Assembly: GCF_003149455.1 (NCBI RefSeq)
Contig: NZ_QFFK01000005.1
Span: 186,001 to 250,000 of the forward strand
From: Chitinophaga deserti
GTDB taxonomy: Bacteria > Bacteroidota > Bacteroidia > Chitinophagales > Chitinophagaceae
DNA length: 64,000 nt
Reading direction: 5' to 3'
Made by a program: the position numbers and the translations under genes. Below the pieces are notes generated by a model that saw only the letters and a program-made list of their open reading frames with translations, did no database searches and was not told the origin of the DNA. Of the stretch, positions 1-8,319 are shown one piece after another. Position 1 is the first letter of the stretch. Each line of letters starts with the position of its first letter.

Positions 1-969
1 GCAGGCCTTGCAGTTGCCTGTATGCTGACAGACGGGCTGATAGACAGTCTGGATATCCCCGTTTCCACCTTCTACCCGGAATGGAAGCAGGGCAGCAAGC
101 AGTTTATTACCCTCCGGCACCTCGTCAATATGACTTCAGGCATCCAGAACGTACCTAATACCGGCGTGGAAATTTATCCCAGTAAAGATTTTGTACAGCT
201 GGCTCTTGCGGCAGAACTCAGTGCAAAGCCCGGAGATGTATGGAGCTACAACAACAAATCACTGAATCTGATGGCAGGTGTGATCGCTAAAATAACGGGT
301 AAAAGAATGGATCAATACATAGGTGAAAGACTATTTAAGCCATTAGGTATTACGGATTTTACGTGGTCGCTGGATAGTGCCGGCAATCCGCACGTAATGT
401 CCGGCTGCCAGATCAAAGCCATTGATTTCGTAAAGTTGGGGCTGCTGACATTGAACAATGGGCAGTATAAAGGCAGGCAAATAATAGCACCTGAACGGAT
501 CCGTGAAATGTTAACACCCTGTGTTCAGATGCCGGCGTATGGTATGTTATGGTGGATCGATTATTCCAATACAACACTCATTATCGACGATAAGCAACTG
601 GAAACATTCAGAAATGCAGGCGTGGATCCGGGCTTTATATCCAAAGCGGAGCAATTGAAAGGCCGGTTCGATACGAAGGAATACCAGGCAAAGATCATCA
701 GTGTACTGGGTGCTGATGCACAGGCGGTCATTAATGAAGCCCTGGCAGCCAAAGGATTACGTTTGGCAAGGCGGGAATATAGTGGCATTAAAACCTATCA
801 GGCCAATGGTTATCTGGGGAATTACATTGTTGTTGATCCCGGCACTAAGATAGTTGCCGTAAGAATGATCTCTTACGACAGTTACGAAGTGGATGAGGAT
901 GGATTCGGCGACTTTAAGGATATGGTTCTGAGTCTAACGGACCATCAGGCTACCCCCTATGTAAAGTAG
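1..969 (+). CDS. Serine beta-lactamase-fold hydrolase, 5' partial
   Basis: This is the C-terminal part of a class C beta-lactamase/penicillin-binding-like serine hydrolase. The frame is open to base 1 (AGLAVAC precedes the first Met at 22), so the start and the SxxK nucleophile motif lie outside the window. A YxN-type motif is visible as WSYNN, followed by a typical GERLFKPLGI segment. Near the C-terminus GYLGNYIVVDP matches the region of the third active-site motif, but without a clear KTG or HxG, so activity is uncertain. The family includes esterases and D-amino-acid peptidases, so antibiotic hydrolysis should not be assumed. The TAG stop at 967-969 lies inside the first unit of an 11-base repeat lattice. 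Confidence 0.85.
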   Translation, partial: AGLAVACMLTDGLIDSLDIPVSTFYPEWKQGSKQFITLRHLVNMTSGIQNVPNTGVEIYPSKDFVQLALAAELSAKPGDVWSYNNKSLNLMAGVIAKITGKRMDQYIGERLFKPLGITDFTWSLDSAGNPHVMSGCQIKAIDFVKLGLLTLNNGQYKGRQIIAPERIREMLTPCVQMPAYGMLWWIDYSNTTLIIDDKQLETFRNAGVDPGFISKAEQLKGRFDTKEYQAKIISVLGADAQAVINEALAAKGLRLARREYSGIKTYQANGYLGNYIVVDPGTKIVAVRMISYDSYEVDEDGFGDFKDMVLSLTDHQATPYVK

Positions 970-1192
970 GAATGAAGTACCCTTCAGGACAGTCTGGCCC
1001 CGGGGTTTGGATGCTTTAAAGTAGGGATAAAGAGGGGTTAAAGAAGGGTTACTGTATATCAACTGTATATAAAATGGGGGGAAACCTGCTGCTGTATTGA
1101 TTTAGGGACCAATTAATATACATTACAGTACTATAGGAGTAAGGTTAAAGTAGCCCTGCACCAGGTTACCAGTATATAAGGTACAAATAAGT
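962..1192. repeat. Degenerate 11-base periodic array, gap 1
   Basis: From the end of the beta-lactamase gene the sequence falls into 11-base steps. TAAAGTAGGAA at 962 recurs as TAAAGTAGGGA at 1017 (five steps later), then TAAAGAGGGGT at 1028 and TAAAGAAGGGT at 1039. TACTGTATATC at 1050 is followed by AACTGTATATA at 1061. AGTA then recurs at 1127, 1138, 1149 and 1171, with ACCA at 1160, all in register with 962. Units between 984-1016 and 1083-1126 are poorly conserved. There is no coding potential. The step is close to one turn of B-DNA. Confidence 0.6.
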
Positions 1193-1240
1193 ATGCGTGT
1201 GCCGGATTGACCGACCCGGGGTTCGAATCCATGCAGGTAA

Positions 1241-1277
1241 GGCAAATTGGAATGGTTAATCCTGTAACCGGTTTGCC
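1241..1277 (+). other. Hairpin without T-run
   Basis: GGCAAATTGG (1241-1250) can pair with CCGGTTTGCC (1268-1277) over ten positions if two G-U pairs are allowed. It lies just after a TTCGAAT string resembling a tRNA T-loop. No T-run follows. It could be part of a structured RNA that ends at the terminator at 1351. Confidence 0.3.
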
Positions 1278-1350
1278 GAATGATATTATACAAACTCCCC
1301 GGAAATTTTACACGTGAATTTTAGCAGAAACTACATTTTGCTAACGATGG

Positions 1351-1385
1351 AATGCCCTGCCGTAGAAGGTTTAGGGCATTTTTTA
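1351..1385 (+). terminator. Rho-independent terminator
   Basis: AATGCCCT (1351) pairs with AGGGCATT (1373-1380) and is followed directly by a T-rich tail. It is nearly 400 bases past the beta-lactamase stop, so it may end that transcript or a separate small RNA. Confidence 0.6.
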
Positions 1386-1480
1386 TTCCATTTGCTTATG
1401 GTATATATACCCAAAAGTTAACAAACGACTAACGAAATGCCATTCCTTTATTGATGACATTTAGGCCCTAAAATGAAAAA

Positions 1481-1509
1481 GCCGCTACGGGAAGGTAGCG
1501 GCCTCATTT
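1481..1509 (+). terminator. Stem-loop, possible weak terminator
   Basis: GCCGCTAC and GTAGCGGC form a perfect 8-base-pair stem with a GGGAAG loop, followed by CTCATTT. The tail is weak, so this may be an RNA stem rather than a terminator. Confidence 0.4.
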
Positions 1510-1554
1510 ATGAACAAAAACGATAAGGGCGATAAGGTGAGATTACTCATCCAC

Positions 1555-1587
1555 ATCGTCCGGTTAGCAACGGAGATCGTCCGGTTA
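1555..1587 (+). repeat. Direct repeat ATCGTCCGGTTA
   Basis: The 12-mer ATCGTCCGGTTA occurs at 1555-1566 and 1576-1587, two helical turns apart. It lies between the hairpin at 1481 and the terminator at 1621. It could be an unpaired interaction site of a small RNA or a protein-binding repeat; nothing decides between these. Confidence 0.4.
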
Positions 1588-1620
1588 TTGATGATTCTCC
1601 AGTTGTTACCCTAAACTATC

Positions 1621-1653
1621 ACCCTCAGGTCTTTGACCTGGGGGTATTTTTTA
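1621..1653 (+). terminator. Rho-independent terminator
   Basis: ACCCTCAGGTC pairs with GACCTGGGGGT across a TTT loop (one G-U pair), followed by ATTTTTTATT. This is a strong intrinsic terminator with no protein gene in the preceding 650 bases, so it may end a small RNA. Confidence 0.7.
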
Positions 1654-2276
1654 TTCATAAAGATTTTTATGATGTTTGTTTGTAATCAGTTTTGTCCACA
1701 GCTGTGCGCGGGACAGTGCTATGTTAACTGGGTTTACATTTTCCACTTGCATCAATCGTAATTCTTCGGATTGGATTATTTCTTCATCCTGAGATGTATT
1801 GTATCAAATTGCTGTATTGCATTCACAGAATGAGATGAAAACTTTCACATTACTACGGCAAACTTACTATACCAGTCATTATTTCTGTTAATCAGCTGAT
1901 AGTATTTACAAAGATTAGATAAGAATTAACAAACCTTATGTTAAAGCGTTGAAAGTCAATTGTATTAATTCATATTACTATTGTACAGTGCTGTAATCTT
2001 TCATAGAGAAATGCCCGGTTTTAATGCCTAACCGATTGTTTATCAAAGATTCATCAGCATTCTTAGCTGGCAGGGGCGGGAGGGAAGTATTGCAGTTTCA
2101 CAAATGAATTACTTCATAAAACGAAACCCGGAATGGCACGCATTCCATCATTTTTATACATCCGTTACCATCAACAAATCTCCCATCGCCGTGTTTATCA
2201 TAAACACAACCGTTCCTCCGGCACCGGGAGCCATCACTCCCCATCATACAGACATCTCCGGGGGATGCGGCTGTCT
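1654..2276. other. AT-rich gene-free stretch
   Basis: I see no convincing open frame, repeat array, tRNA or terminator here. The base composition is more AT-rich than the flanking genes. It ends at the mhqO-like promoter. Confidence 0.5.
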
Positions 2277-2284
2277 TACATTTG
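2277..2284 (+). promoter_or_regulatory. Likely -7 box for the mhqO-like gene
   Basis: TACATTTG matches the Bacteroidota -7 consensus TAnnTTTG, 19 bases before the ATG at 2304. No convincing -33 TTTG is visible. Confidence 0.45.
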
Positions 2285-2303
2285 AAGCACAATCATTCAT
2301 CGT

Positions 2304-3257
2304 ATGCAACAACTCGTTACCGGCATCCATCATATCACCGCCATGTGCAACGGCTCTCAGGGCAACATCGATTTCTACTGTGGTATCCTGGGCCTCCGCC
2401 TCGTGAAAAAGACCGTCAACTTCGATGCACCTGATGTGTATCATTTCTACTACGGAGATGAATCCGGCGCTCCCGGCAGCATCATCACCTTCTTCCCGTT
2501 TGAGGGCATCATCAAAGGCCGCAGAGGCAAAGGGATGCTCAATACCACCACTTTTTCCGTGCCCCTTGCTGCTTTGGATTACTGGCAGCAACGGCTGCAA
2601 CGCTTTAGTGTAAATGCCAAACCTCCGCAGGACCGCTTCGGGCAGGAAACCTTCATCTATTTCGAAGACCCCGATGGTCTCGGTCTCGAACTCGTGTTTA
2701 ACGACAACGATACCCGCCCGCCTTTCAGCTACGGTCACATCCCGCTGGAGCATTCCATCAGGGGATTCTTCTCCGCCGAAATCTGGGAAGAGGGCTATGA
2801 GAAAACCGCGGAACTGTTGACAGGCCAGATGGATCATACCCTCATCTCTCAACACGAAAACCGCTACCGCTTTGCAGCAGTAAATACACCGGGCAATTAT
2901 GTGGACGTGCTCTGCTCACCGGATGCCCTCAAGGGCCTCAGTGGAGGTGGCACTGTGCATCATATCGCCTTCGCCACTCCCGATCACGATAGCCAGACTG
3001 ACGTACGCAAGCGGCTGATGGAAAAGGGTGTTAATCCTACTCCTATCCTCGACCGCAGCTATTTTACATCCATCTATTTCAGGGAGCCGGGTGGCGTATT
3101 ATTTGAAATCGCTACTTCCGGACCGGGCTTCGCAATAGATGAAACACCGGATCATCTGGGAGAAGCGCTCCGGTTGCCACCGCAATACGAGCCCATGCGG
3201 GCGGAACTGCTGGCATCGCTGCCTGCAGTTTCCGTTAATATTGATCAATTCCGTTAA
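2304..3257 (+). CDS. mhqO: Ring-cleaving dioxygenase, MhqO-like (VOC superfamily)
   Basis: This 317-residue protein has two vicinal-oxygen-chelate (glyoxalase) modules, the usual length for MhqO/LinE-type hydroquinone ring-cleaving dioxygenases. Module 1 starts at about residue 6 with GIHHITA and includes NIDFYCGILGLRLVKKTVNFD. Module 2 starts near residue 215 with GGTVHHIAFATPD and ends with GGVLFEIATSGPGF. The conserved His and Glu are the expected metal ligands. It probably opens hydroquinone or catechol-like rings in the cytoplasm as a detoxification step. The next gene, 17 bases on, is an MhqD-like hydrolase, the same pairing known from the Bacillus mhq regulon. No MarR-type MhqR gene is adjacent. 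Confidence 0.88.
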   Translation: MQQLVTGIHHITAMCNGSQGNIDFYCGILGLRLVKKTVNFDAPDVYHFYYGDESGAPGSIITFFPFEGIIKGRRGKGMLNTTTFSVPLAALDYWQQRLQRFSVNAKPPQDRFGQETFIYFEDPDGLGLELVFNDNDTRPPFSYGHIPLEHSIRGFFSAEIWEEGYEKTAELLTGQMDHTLISQHENRYRFAAVNTPGNYVDVLCSPDALKGLSGGGTVHHIAFATPDHDSQTDVRKRLMEKGVNPTPILDRSYFTSIYFREPGGVLFEIATSGPGFAIDETPDHLGEALRLPPQYEPMRAELLASLPAVSVNIDQFR

Positions 3258-3274
3258 TCCGTAACTTTCCCGGT

Positions 3275-3898
3275 ATGCACATCAAAAACATCATCACCGC
3301 CGGTACTCCTATAGAGCAAGCCTCCCGGGCACTTATCATGGTGCATGGAAGGGGAGGGTCTGCAGAAGATATTCTTACGCTGGCACCTATGCTGGCCGTA
3401 GGGGATTTTGCTTTGCTGGCCCCGCAGGCCAATGGCAACTCCTGGTACCCGCACTCGTTCCTCATGCCGCAGGAAGATAATGAGCCCTGGCTGTCTTCGG
3501 CCCTTGATGTGCTGGCTGCTACCGTGCAGGATATTGTAGACGCGGGCATTTCACATCATAATATCTGCTTCACCGGCTTTTCACAGGGGGCCTGCCTTAC
3601 CCTGGAGTTTGCTGCACGCCATGCCATGCGCTATGGCGGCATCGTAGCATTTACGGGTGGCCTCATCGGTGATCATGTTCACCGTTCCAATTACACGGGC
3701 AATTTCGGGCAAACACCTGTATTCATCGGCAGCAGCGATCCGGATATGCATGTGCCGGTGAAGCGCGTACATGAAACCGAAACTGTGTACCAGGATCTTA
3801 ACGCTAACATTTTCATCAAAATATATCCTAATATGGGGCACACTATCTCTACCGACGAAATCAATATCGCCAACGAAAAAATATTCGGCAAAATGTAA
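3275..3898 (+). CDS. mhqD: MhqD-like alpha/beta hydrolase (phospholipase/carboxylesterase family)
   Basis: This 207-residue single-domain hydrolase has the complete triad expected of the phospholipase/carboxylesterase family: nucleophile Ser in GFSQGA (about residue 109), Asp in SSDPDMHVP (about 150) and His in MGHT (about 190). HGRGGSAED near residue 24 supplies the oxyanion region. There is no signal peptide, so it is cytoplasmic. It follows the dioxygenase gene by 17 bases and is probably cotranscribed; the pair suggests handling of quinone or ring-cleavage products. The exact substrate cannot be read from sequence. A strong terminator follows. Confidence 0.85.
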   Translation: MHIKNIITAGTPIEQASRALIMVHGRGGSAEDILTLAPMLAVGDFALLAPQANGNSWYPHSFLMPQEDNEPWLSSALDVLAATVQDIVDAGISHHNICFTGFSQGACLTLEFAARHAMRYGGIVAFTGGLIGDHVHRSNYTGNFGQTPVFIGSSDPDMHVPVKRVHETETVYQDLNANIFIKIYPNMGHTISTDEINIANEKIFGKM

Positions 3899-3917
3899 AT
3901 ATGCTTATGAAGAAAGA

Positions 3918-3951
3918 AAAAGGCCTGTCTGTGCAGACAGGCCTTTTTTAT
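3918..3951. terminator. Bidirectional terminator
   Basis: AGGCCTGTCTG pairs with CAGACAGGCCT, with A-rich sequence before and T-rich sequence after. It lies between two convergent genes (ending at 3898 and 3959) and can serve both strands. Confidence 0.85.
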
Positions 3952-3958
3952 GCAGGAT

Positions 3959-4582
3959 TTACTGATTCAGTTTTTCCTGGAACCGTTCCAGGTATTGGGC
4001 TACATGGTAGCCATCCATTAATGCATGATGCACATGTACGGATGTGGGCATCACCCGCCGGCCGTTCTTTTCCGACATCCTGCCGAAAGAAATCTTAGGA
4101 CAGGAATCCGGGAAGGAAAAGCTGCGCGCATGTGAAATGGCAGTAAATGCCAGCCAGGGCAGCGAGGAATAATGGATGACGTTTTCACCGGAAACGGCAG
4201 GTACTAACCCCACAGCAGCCTGAACCCTTGCTATTTCTGCGGTAGCGGCAGGTAGGAAATCAGCCATGCCGGCATGGTAATCCATGTATGCAAAACCGAA
4301 AGTGCCATCAGGTCTGTTGATGGTAGGGGAGGCATGCACTGCATCGTATATCCATACTTCTTCGCCATTGATACGGTAGCGGAATGGCTCCGTTTCATTA
4401 GCAGCTGCCAGAGAGCAGTGAAGGTAATGCAGGAAGAAGGAATGCCCTTCCGCCTTCGCTTTTTCATATGCAGCAGTACAATCAACTTCCACGGTTACCC
4501 CGAAGAATGGTTCCTCGAAACGACGGAAGAAAGCGAAGTGGTCCTTGCGCGGCCATTGGGATATATCGAGTTGCTTTTTCAT
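3959..4582 (-). CDS. Chloramphenicol acetyltransferase-like protein
   Basis: This 207-residue protein matches the trimeric type A CAT family in length and layout. The catalytic His motif is present near the C-terminus as HHALMDG, and the N-terminal WPRKDHFAFFRRFEEPFFG is typical. The reaction would be acetyl transfer from acetyl-CoA to a hydroxyl group. Many chromosomal CAT-like proteins of Bacteroidota do not confer chloramphenicol resistance, so I do not assign a resistance function. Its start overlaps the stop of the upstream HAD gene by four bases, indicating coupled translation. Confidence 0.85.
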   Translation of the reverse strand: MKKQLDISQWPRKDHFAFFRRFEEPFFGVTVEVDCTAAYEKAKAEGHSFFLHYLHCSLAAANETEPFRYRINGEEVWIYDAVHASPTINRPDGTFGFAYMDYHAGMADFLPAATAEIARVQAAVGLVPAVSGENVIHYSSLPWLAFTAISHARSFSFPDSCPKISFGRMSEKNGRRVMPTSVHVHHALMDGYHVAQYLERFQEKLNQ

Positions 4583-5271
4583 GACAGCAGCAGCGGTAAA
4601 ATCTCAGGAATAGCGATCACCTGCCGGAAGTTTTCGTGCTCCACCTTGTGATCGATTATTTCATGCGCCCAGGTGGTATGGTAGGGGATGTGGATGGCAT
4701 GGCCGCCGATGGCGAGCACGGGCAGCACGTCCGACTTCAGGGAGTTACCTATCATGAGGAAGTTTTCGGGCTTACAGTCGAGATGGCGGAGCAGTTTATT
4801 ATAATCCTTTTCTCCTTTCTCGCTCATGATTTCAATATGATGGAAGTAATGCGACAGTCCGGATTTTACCAGCTTGCGTTCCTGATCGAGCAGATCGCCT
4901 TTAGTGGCCACTACGAGGCGGTATTTCCCTTTCAGTGACTGCAGCACATCTTCCACCCCTTCCAGCAGTTCCACGGGCTTGGCGAGGAGCTCTTTACCGT
5001 ATTCGATGGCTTTATTGAGTACTTCCGGATTGGCATTGTTGCCGGTTACGCGGAGTATGGTTTCGATCATGCAGAGCATGAAGGCTTTTACGCCATAGCC
5101 ATAAAGGGGAAGGTTCTGCATTTCCGTACGGAACAGCTCCTGTGAAACTGTGTGGTGCGGCAGATAATCTTCCAGCAGTGCGCAGCACTTTTGTTCTGTT
5201 TCCTGGAAGTATGGTTCATTCACCCAAAGTGTATCGTCGGCATCAAAAGCGATGGTAGTAATATGTGTCAT
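4579..5271 (-). CDS. HAD-family hydrolase
   Basis: A 230-residue haloacid-dehalogenase-like phosphatase. Motif I is FDADDTLW at residues 8-15 (nucleophile and acid Asp), motif II is the VVATKG region, and motif IV is IGNSLKSDVLP, where Asp ligates magnesium. The alpha-helical cap is inserted after motif I. It resembles YjjG/phosphoglycolate-phosphatase-like HADs, whose substrates vary. A perfect TACCTTTG box lies only 8 bases before the ATG, so the mRNA may be leaderless or nearly so. It overlaps the downstream CAT-like gene by four bases. Confidence 0.85.
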   Translation of the reverse strand: MTHITTIAFDADDTLWVNEPYFQETEQKCCALLEDYLPHHTVSQELFRTEMQNLPLYGYGVKAFMLCMIETILRVTGNNANPEVLNKAIEYGKELLAKPVELLEGVEDVLQSLKGKYRLVVATKGDLLDQERKLVKSGLSHYFHHIEIMSEKGEKDYNKLLRHLDCKPENFLMIGNSLKSDVLPVLAIGGHAIHIPYHTTWAHEIIDHKVEHENFRQVIAIPEILPLLLS

Positions 5272-5279
5272 ATGGAGGG

Positions 5280-5287
5280 CAAAGGTA
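5280..5287 (-). promoter_or_regulatory. -7 box for HAD/CAT-like operon
   Basis: The minus strand reads TACCTTTG, a perfect match to the Bacteroidota -7 box. Transcription would begin within a few bases of the ATG at 5271. Confidence 0.5.
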
Positions 5288-5298
5288 CGATTTCGTTG

Positions 5299-6612
5299 TT
5301 ACAAGAGTACCGCGGAAAGCGCCAGTACGGCGAGGAAGGCGGTGATGCCCATGAGCAGTGTGGCTACGGAATATACTTTGAGCATGGGCTGCATTTCAAG
5401 TCCGGAAAACTTGCTGATCACCCAGAAGTAGGCATCATTTGCGTGGGAGATGGCCATGCTGCCCGCACCCAGTGCCAGCATACAAAGCAGGCGGCCCTGC
5501 TCACTATCAAGCCCCAGCCGCGGCAATAACTGATTTACAATAGCGGCTGCAGTGATGATGGCAACGGTAGATGACCCCTGTGCGGTTTTCAGTAATACGG
5601 CCAGCAGGAAAGGGAAGAAGAGTCCGAGCTGGCTGAGCGGCAGTGCATCGGAGAGGTGAGTTCCCAGGTCTGTGGTGGCCAGTATGGCACCGAAAGCACC
5701 ACCAGCACCGATGATAACAAGGATGCCACCGGCTTTTTCCGAAGCTTCCAGCATCAGGCGGCTTACTTCCGCCTTTTTCCACCCCGTACCGGTATACAAT
5801 GCCAGCAGCACGCCGACAGACAATGCCACTACCGGATCGCCCAGTATCTGCAGCAGGCCCGAGCCATGCTGCATTTTGGTAAATGCGCCGAGAGCAATGA
5901 GTAAAATGGGAATGGCTATGGGGAGGAACGCTTTCCAGGCGGGTGTTGCAGGCAGAGGGGCATCTTCTTCAGGTGTATGTTCTGCAGGGCCTGCCACTTT
6001 TTTTCCCATCCACGAAGCCCACCAGCAGCCAGCAATGGCGGCGGGTATAGCTACGGCGGTGCCCATCAGAATGAGCCTTCCGATATCCGCGCCAATAGTA
6101 CCCGCAGCAGCTGTAGCACCGGGGTGGGGCGGTATCAGGCAGTGCACGGCATATAATCCCGATGCAAGGGAAACTGACATTACCAGCAGGGGCGCACCAC
6201 TACGGCCGGAAACCGAACGGTTCAGCCCGCTGAGTACGATATATCCGCTGTCGCAGAAAATGGGGAGGCCTACGATGAATCCTGTTATGCCCATAGCGGT
6301 TGCTGCCCGCTTTTCTCCTACCAGCTTCAGGATAGCGGCGGCCATTACACGGGTGGCACCGGTATGTTCGAGGATCACGCCGAGCATGGTGCCCAATACA
6401 ATGATGAAACCAAGGCTCTGCATAATATGCCCGAAACCCTCTTTCATTACAGAAATGATTTTCGGGAACGGCAGTTGCACACCGAGTCCTACAACAAAAC
6501 AGGCGAGGAAAAGCGCGAAGAACGCATGTACGCGGAATTTTACTGTCAGCAGTACGATCAGGCCGATACCTGCCGCCAGCGACAGCAGTACCTGGATGAA
6601 GGAAGCAGTCAT
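5299..6612 (-). CDS. GntP-family gluconate/organic acid:H+ symporter
   Basis: A 437-residue, very hydrophobic protein with about 12 membrane segments, matching GntP-family permeases in length. The family hallmark GFIVGLPIFCDSGYIVL is present near residue 110, and PPHPGATAAAGTIGADIG near 160. Family members import gluconate, related sugar acids or glycerate with protons across the inner membrane. No gluconokinase or sugar-acid catabolic gene is adjacent, so the substrate is open. The PAS-LuxR gene lies just upstream on the same strand. Confidence 0.88.
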   Translation of the reverse strand: MTASFIQVLLSLAAGIGLIVLLTVKFRVHAFFALFLACFVVGLGVQLPFPKIISVMKEGFGHIMQSLGFIIVLGTMLGVILEHTGATRVMAAAILKLVGEKRAATAMGITGFIVGLPIFCDSGYIVLSGLNRSVSGRSGAPLLVMSVSLASGLYAVHCLIPPHPGATAAAGTIGADIGRLILMGTAVAIPAAIAGCWWASWMGKKVAGPAEHTPEEDAPLPATPAWKAFLPIAIPILLIALGAFTKMQHGSGLLQILGDPVVALSVGVLLALYTGTGWKKAEVSRLMLEASEKAGGILVIIGAGGAFGAILATTDLGTHLSDALPLSQLGLFFPFLLAVLLKTAQGSSTVAIITAAAIVNQLLPRLGLDSEQGRLLCMLALGAGSMAISHANDAYFWVISKFSGLEMQPMLKVYSVATLLMGITAFLAVLALSAVLL

Positions 6613-6650
6613 ACCACAATATAAGCATTAACCCCGCTGCATGTACCCCC

Positions 6651-7322
6651 TTATATCAAATCGAAAGCCTGTGCAAATCGCGTGATGTCGTAGCTGGACT
6701 GTGCATTCAGTTTGTTTTTGATATTGCGCCGGTGTGTAGCCACCGTTTTTTCGGAGATATTCAGCTGTACAGCCATTTCTGCCGAGTTGCGGCCCAGGCC
6801 CATAAGCGTGAGTACTTCCCGCTCGCGGTGGGTAAGGCCGGCAAAGATGTGTTTGTTGGCACGGAGAAAGGTATTCTCATCGAGCAGGCGGTTTACTTTC
6901 GGGTTGATGTAATGCGCCTGTTCAACGGGTAATGCAAATGTGATGCAATGTGTAGGGGTGCCGGCTTCATCGCGGTAAAAGATGCGGGTGGCACCGAGGT
7001 ACCATTGCCAGGGATCTTCAGGTGTAGCCCGCACCTGGTGGAAGAACGAAACGAAATCGCGTTCCTGGTTCTCCTGTATCAGCTGCATGATGCGCGGAAC
7101 GTAATCGTCCATTTCCGCCGGGTTGAAGAACCGGTGAAAGTATTCGATACCCATTTCCTGTAATGCAGGCAGATTGGTCCGGAGGAGGCGCTGCCCCCAT
7201 GGAGACATATATTCCACCGTTTGTGTGGGAATGTTGTGTATGATGATAACGGCCGGCAGGTCTTCACTGATCAGCTCGAGTTGTGCAATTTTGGTTGACA
7301 GGTCCATGGTAGGGATGCTCAT
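6651..7322 (-). CDS. PAS-like LuxR-family transcriptional regulator
   Basis: A 223-residue regulator. The first 130 or so residues look like a PAS-type sensing domain. Residues about 158-218 form a LuxR helix-turn-helix with the signature LTHREREVLTLMGLG and the recognition helix ISEKTVATHRRNIKNKL. There is no receiver domain or aspartate phosphorylation pocket, so it probably responds to a bound ligand or partner rather than to a kinase. It is 38 bases upstream of the GntP-type gene on the same strand and may control it; that is inference from position. Confidence 0.82.
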   Translation of the reverse strand: MSIPTMDLSTKIAQLELISEDLPAVIIIHNIPTQTVEYMSPWGQRLLRTNLPALQEMGIEYFHRFFNPAEMDDYVPRIMQLIQENQERDFVSFFHQVRATPEDPWQWYLGATRIFYRDEAGTPTHCITFALPVEQAHYINPKVNRLLDENTFLRANKHIFAGLTHREREVLTLMGLGRNSAEMAVQLNISEKTVATHRRNIKNKLNAQSSYDITRFAQAFDLI

Positions 7323-7345
7323 GTGCCCGCAAGATACACAGAAAG

Positions 7346-8239
7346 CTAGACGTGTAAAATACCTTCCATTACAATGGTAGAAGCACCGCTGACCCAGATC
7401 CCCGCGCTGGTGACGCGGAACCGCAGTATGGATGGCTGCTGTAGTTTTACCCCCTGCAGGATGGCGTACTCCTTGTCTTTATGAATATATCCTTTCTGAA
7501 AAAGGTATCCGCCGAGGGGGCCTGCCGCTGAGCCCGTAGCTGCATCTTCAATGCCGCCGGGGTGGAAGAAGCGTGCCTGGGCTATCTGCGGGGTATCTTT
7601 ATCCGTTAGGGCGAAGCAGTAACAGCCCTGGAAGCCGTAGCCTGTGGCGATATTCTGGAGTGCGCTGCCGGAAGGGCAGGCGCGGTTAAGGGCATCTATA
7701 TTGCGGAGGGGCACCATGAGGTGGGCTACTTCCGTAGTAACAACAGTAGGCTGCCAGTCGAACAGCTTTACATCATCCGGCTCAAGCCGTAAAGCTGCGG
7801 CAATATCTTCGGCGGGTACGGTATTTCCACTCCGGGCAGGTTGCTGCAGCATACCGATGAAAGGGAGATCGTTGCTGTTGTTTTCGATATGCAGCTGAAT
7901 GCGCTTGTCTTTCATGATAACAGAAGGCGCGCCTTCCTGTACGCGGAACACGTTCATGTCTTTCAAAACTGCGAGACATACTGCGCCCAGCAGGTTGTGG
8001 CCAGCACCGCTGATTTCGCGGCCCTGGCGGTTAAAGGAACGCACACGAAGGGCTTTGTCTTCTTTCGAATAGTGCATGAAAGAAGTTTCGACATACGCGA
8101 ACTCACGGGAAATTTGCTGATAAAGGGAGGTTTCCAGCGGTTTGCCGGTTACCACTACAGGTAAGGGATTGCCTTTAAAACGTTCATTGGTAAAAACATC
8201 GAGAACATAATAGGGCATGGTGTTCTGTTCGGATTTCAT
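7346..8239 (-). CDS. PhzF-family isomerase/epimerase-like protein
   Basis: A protein of about 297 residues with both halves of the PhzF/diaminopimelate-epimerase-like fold. The N-terminus YYVLDVFTNERFKGNPLPVV, the active-site region FAYVETSFM with the conserved Glu, and GIEDAATGSAAGPLGGYL near residue 240 are diagnostic. The frame is open upstream to 8359, but that start overlaps the upstream ROK gene by 40 bases. I place the start at the ATG at 8239; 8218 is also possible. Family members isomerise small metabolites; no phenazine genes are near, so the role is unknown. Confidence 0.82.
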   Translation of the reverse strand: MKSEQNTMPYYVLDVFTNERFKGNPLPVVVTGKPLETSLYQQISREFAYVETSFMHYSKEDKALRVRSFNRQGREISGAGHNLLGAVCLAVLKDMNVFRVQEGAPSVIMKDKRIQLHIENNSNDLPFIGMLQQPARSGNTVPAEDIAAALRLEPDDVKLFDWQPTVVTTEVAHLMVPLRNIDALNRACPSGSALQNIATGYGFQGCYCFALTDKDTPQIAQARFFHPGGIEDAATGSAAGPLGGYLFQKGYIHKDKEYAILQGVKLQQPSILRFRVTSAGIWVSGASTIVMEGILHV

Positions 8240-8319
8240 AGCATTCTCACTAAATATTCTATCAAAAAGTTGGCCCTTAAATGTACAATGTTTTATGCAT
8301 TGCGCAGCAAAAAATACCG

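Noticed and set aside
1210..1245. tRNA-like T-loop (GGGGTTCGAATCC) at about 1217-1229
   Set aside because: The T-stem would need a mismatch and no anticodon arm, D arm or matching acceptor stem is found upstream. At most it is a decayed tRNA fragment; there is no integrase or att-site duplication nearby.
3959..4582. Chloramphenicol resistance gene
   Set aside because: The CAT fold and His motif are present, but chromosomal CAT-like proteins often act on other substrates and there is no mobile context.
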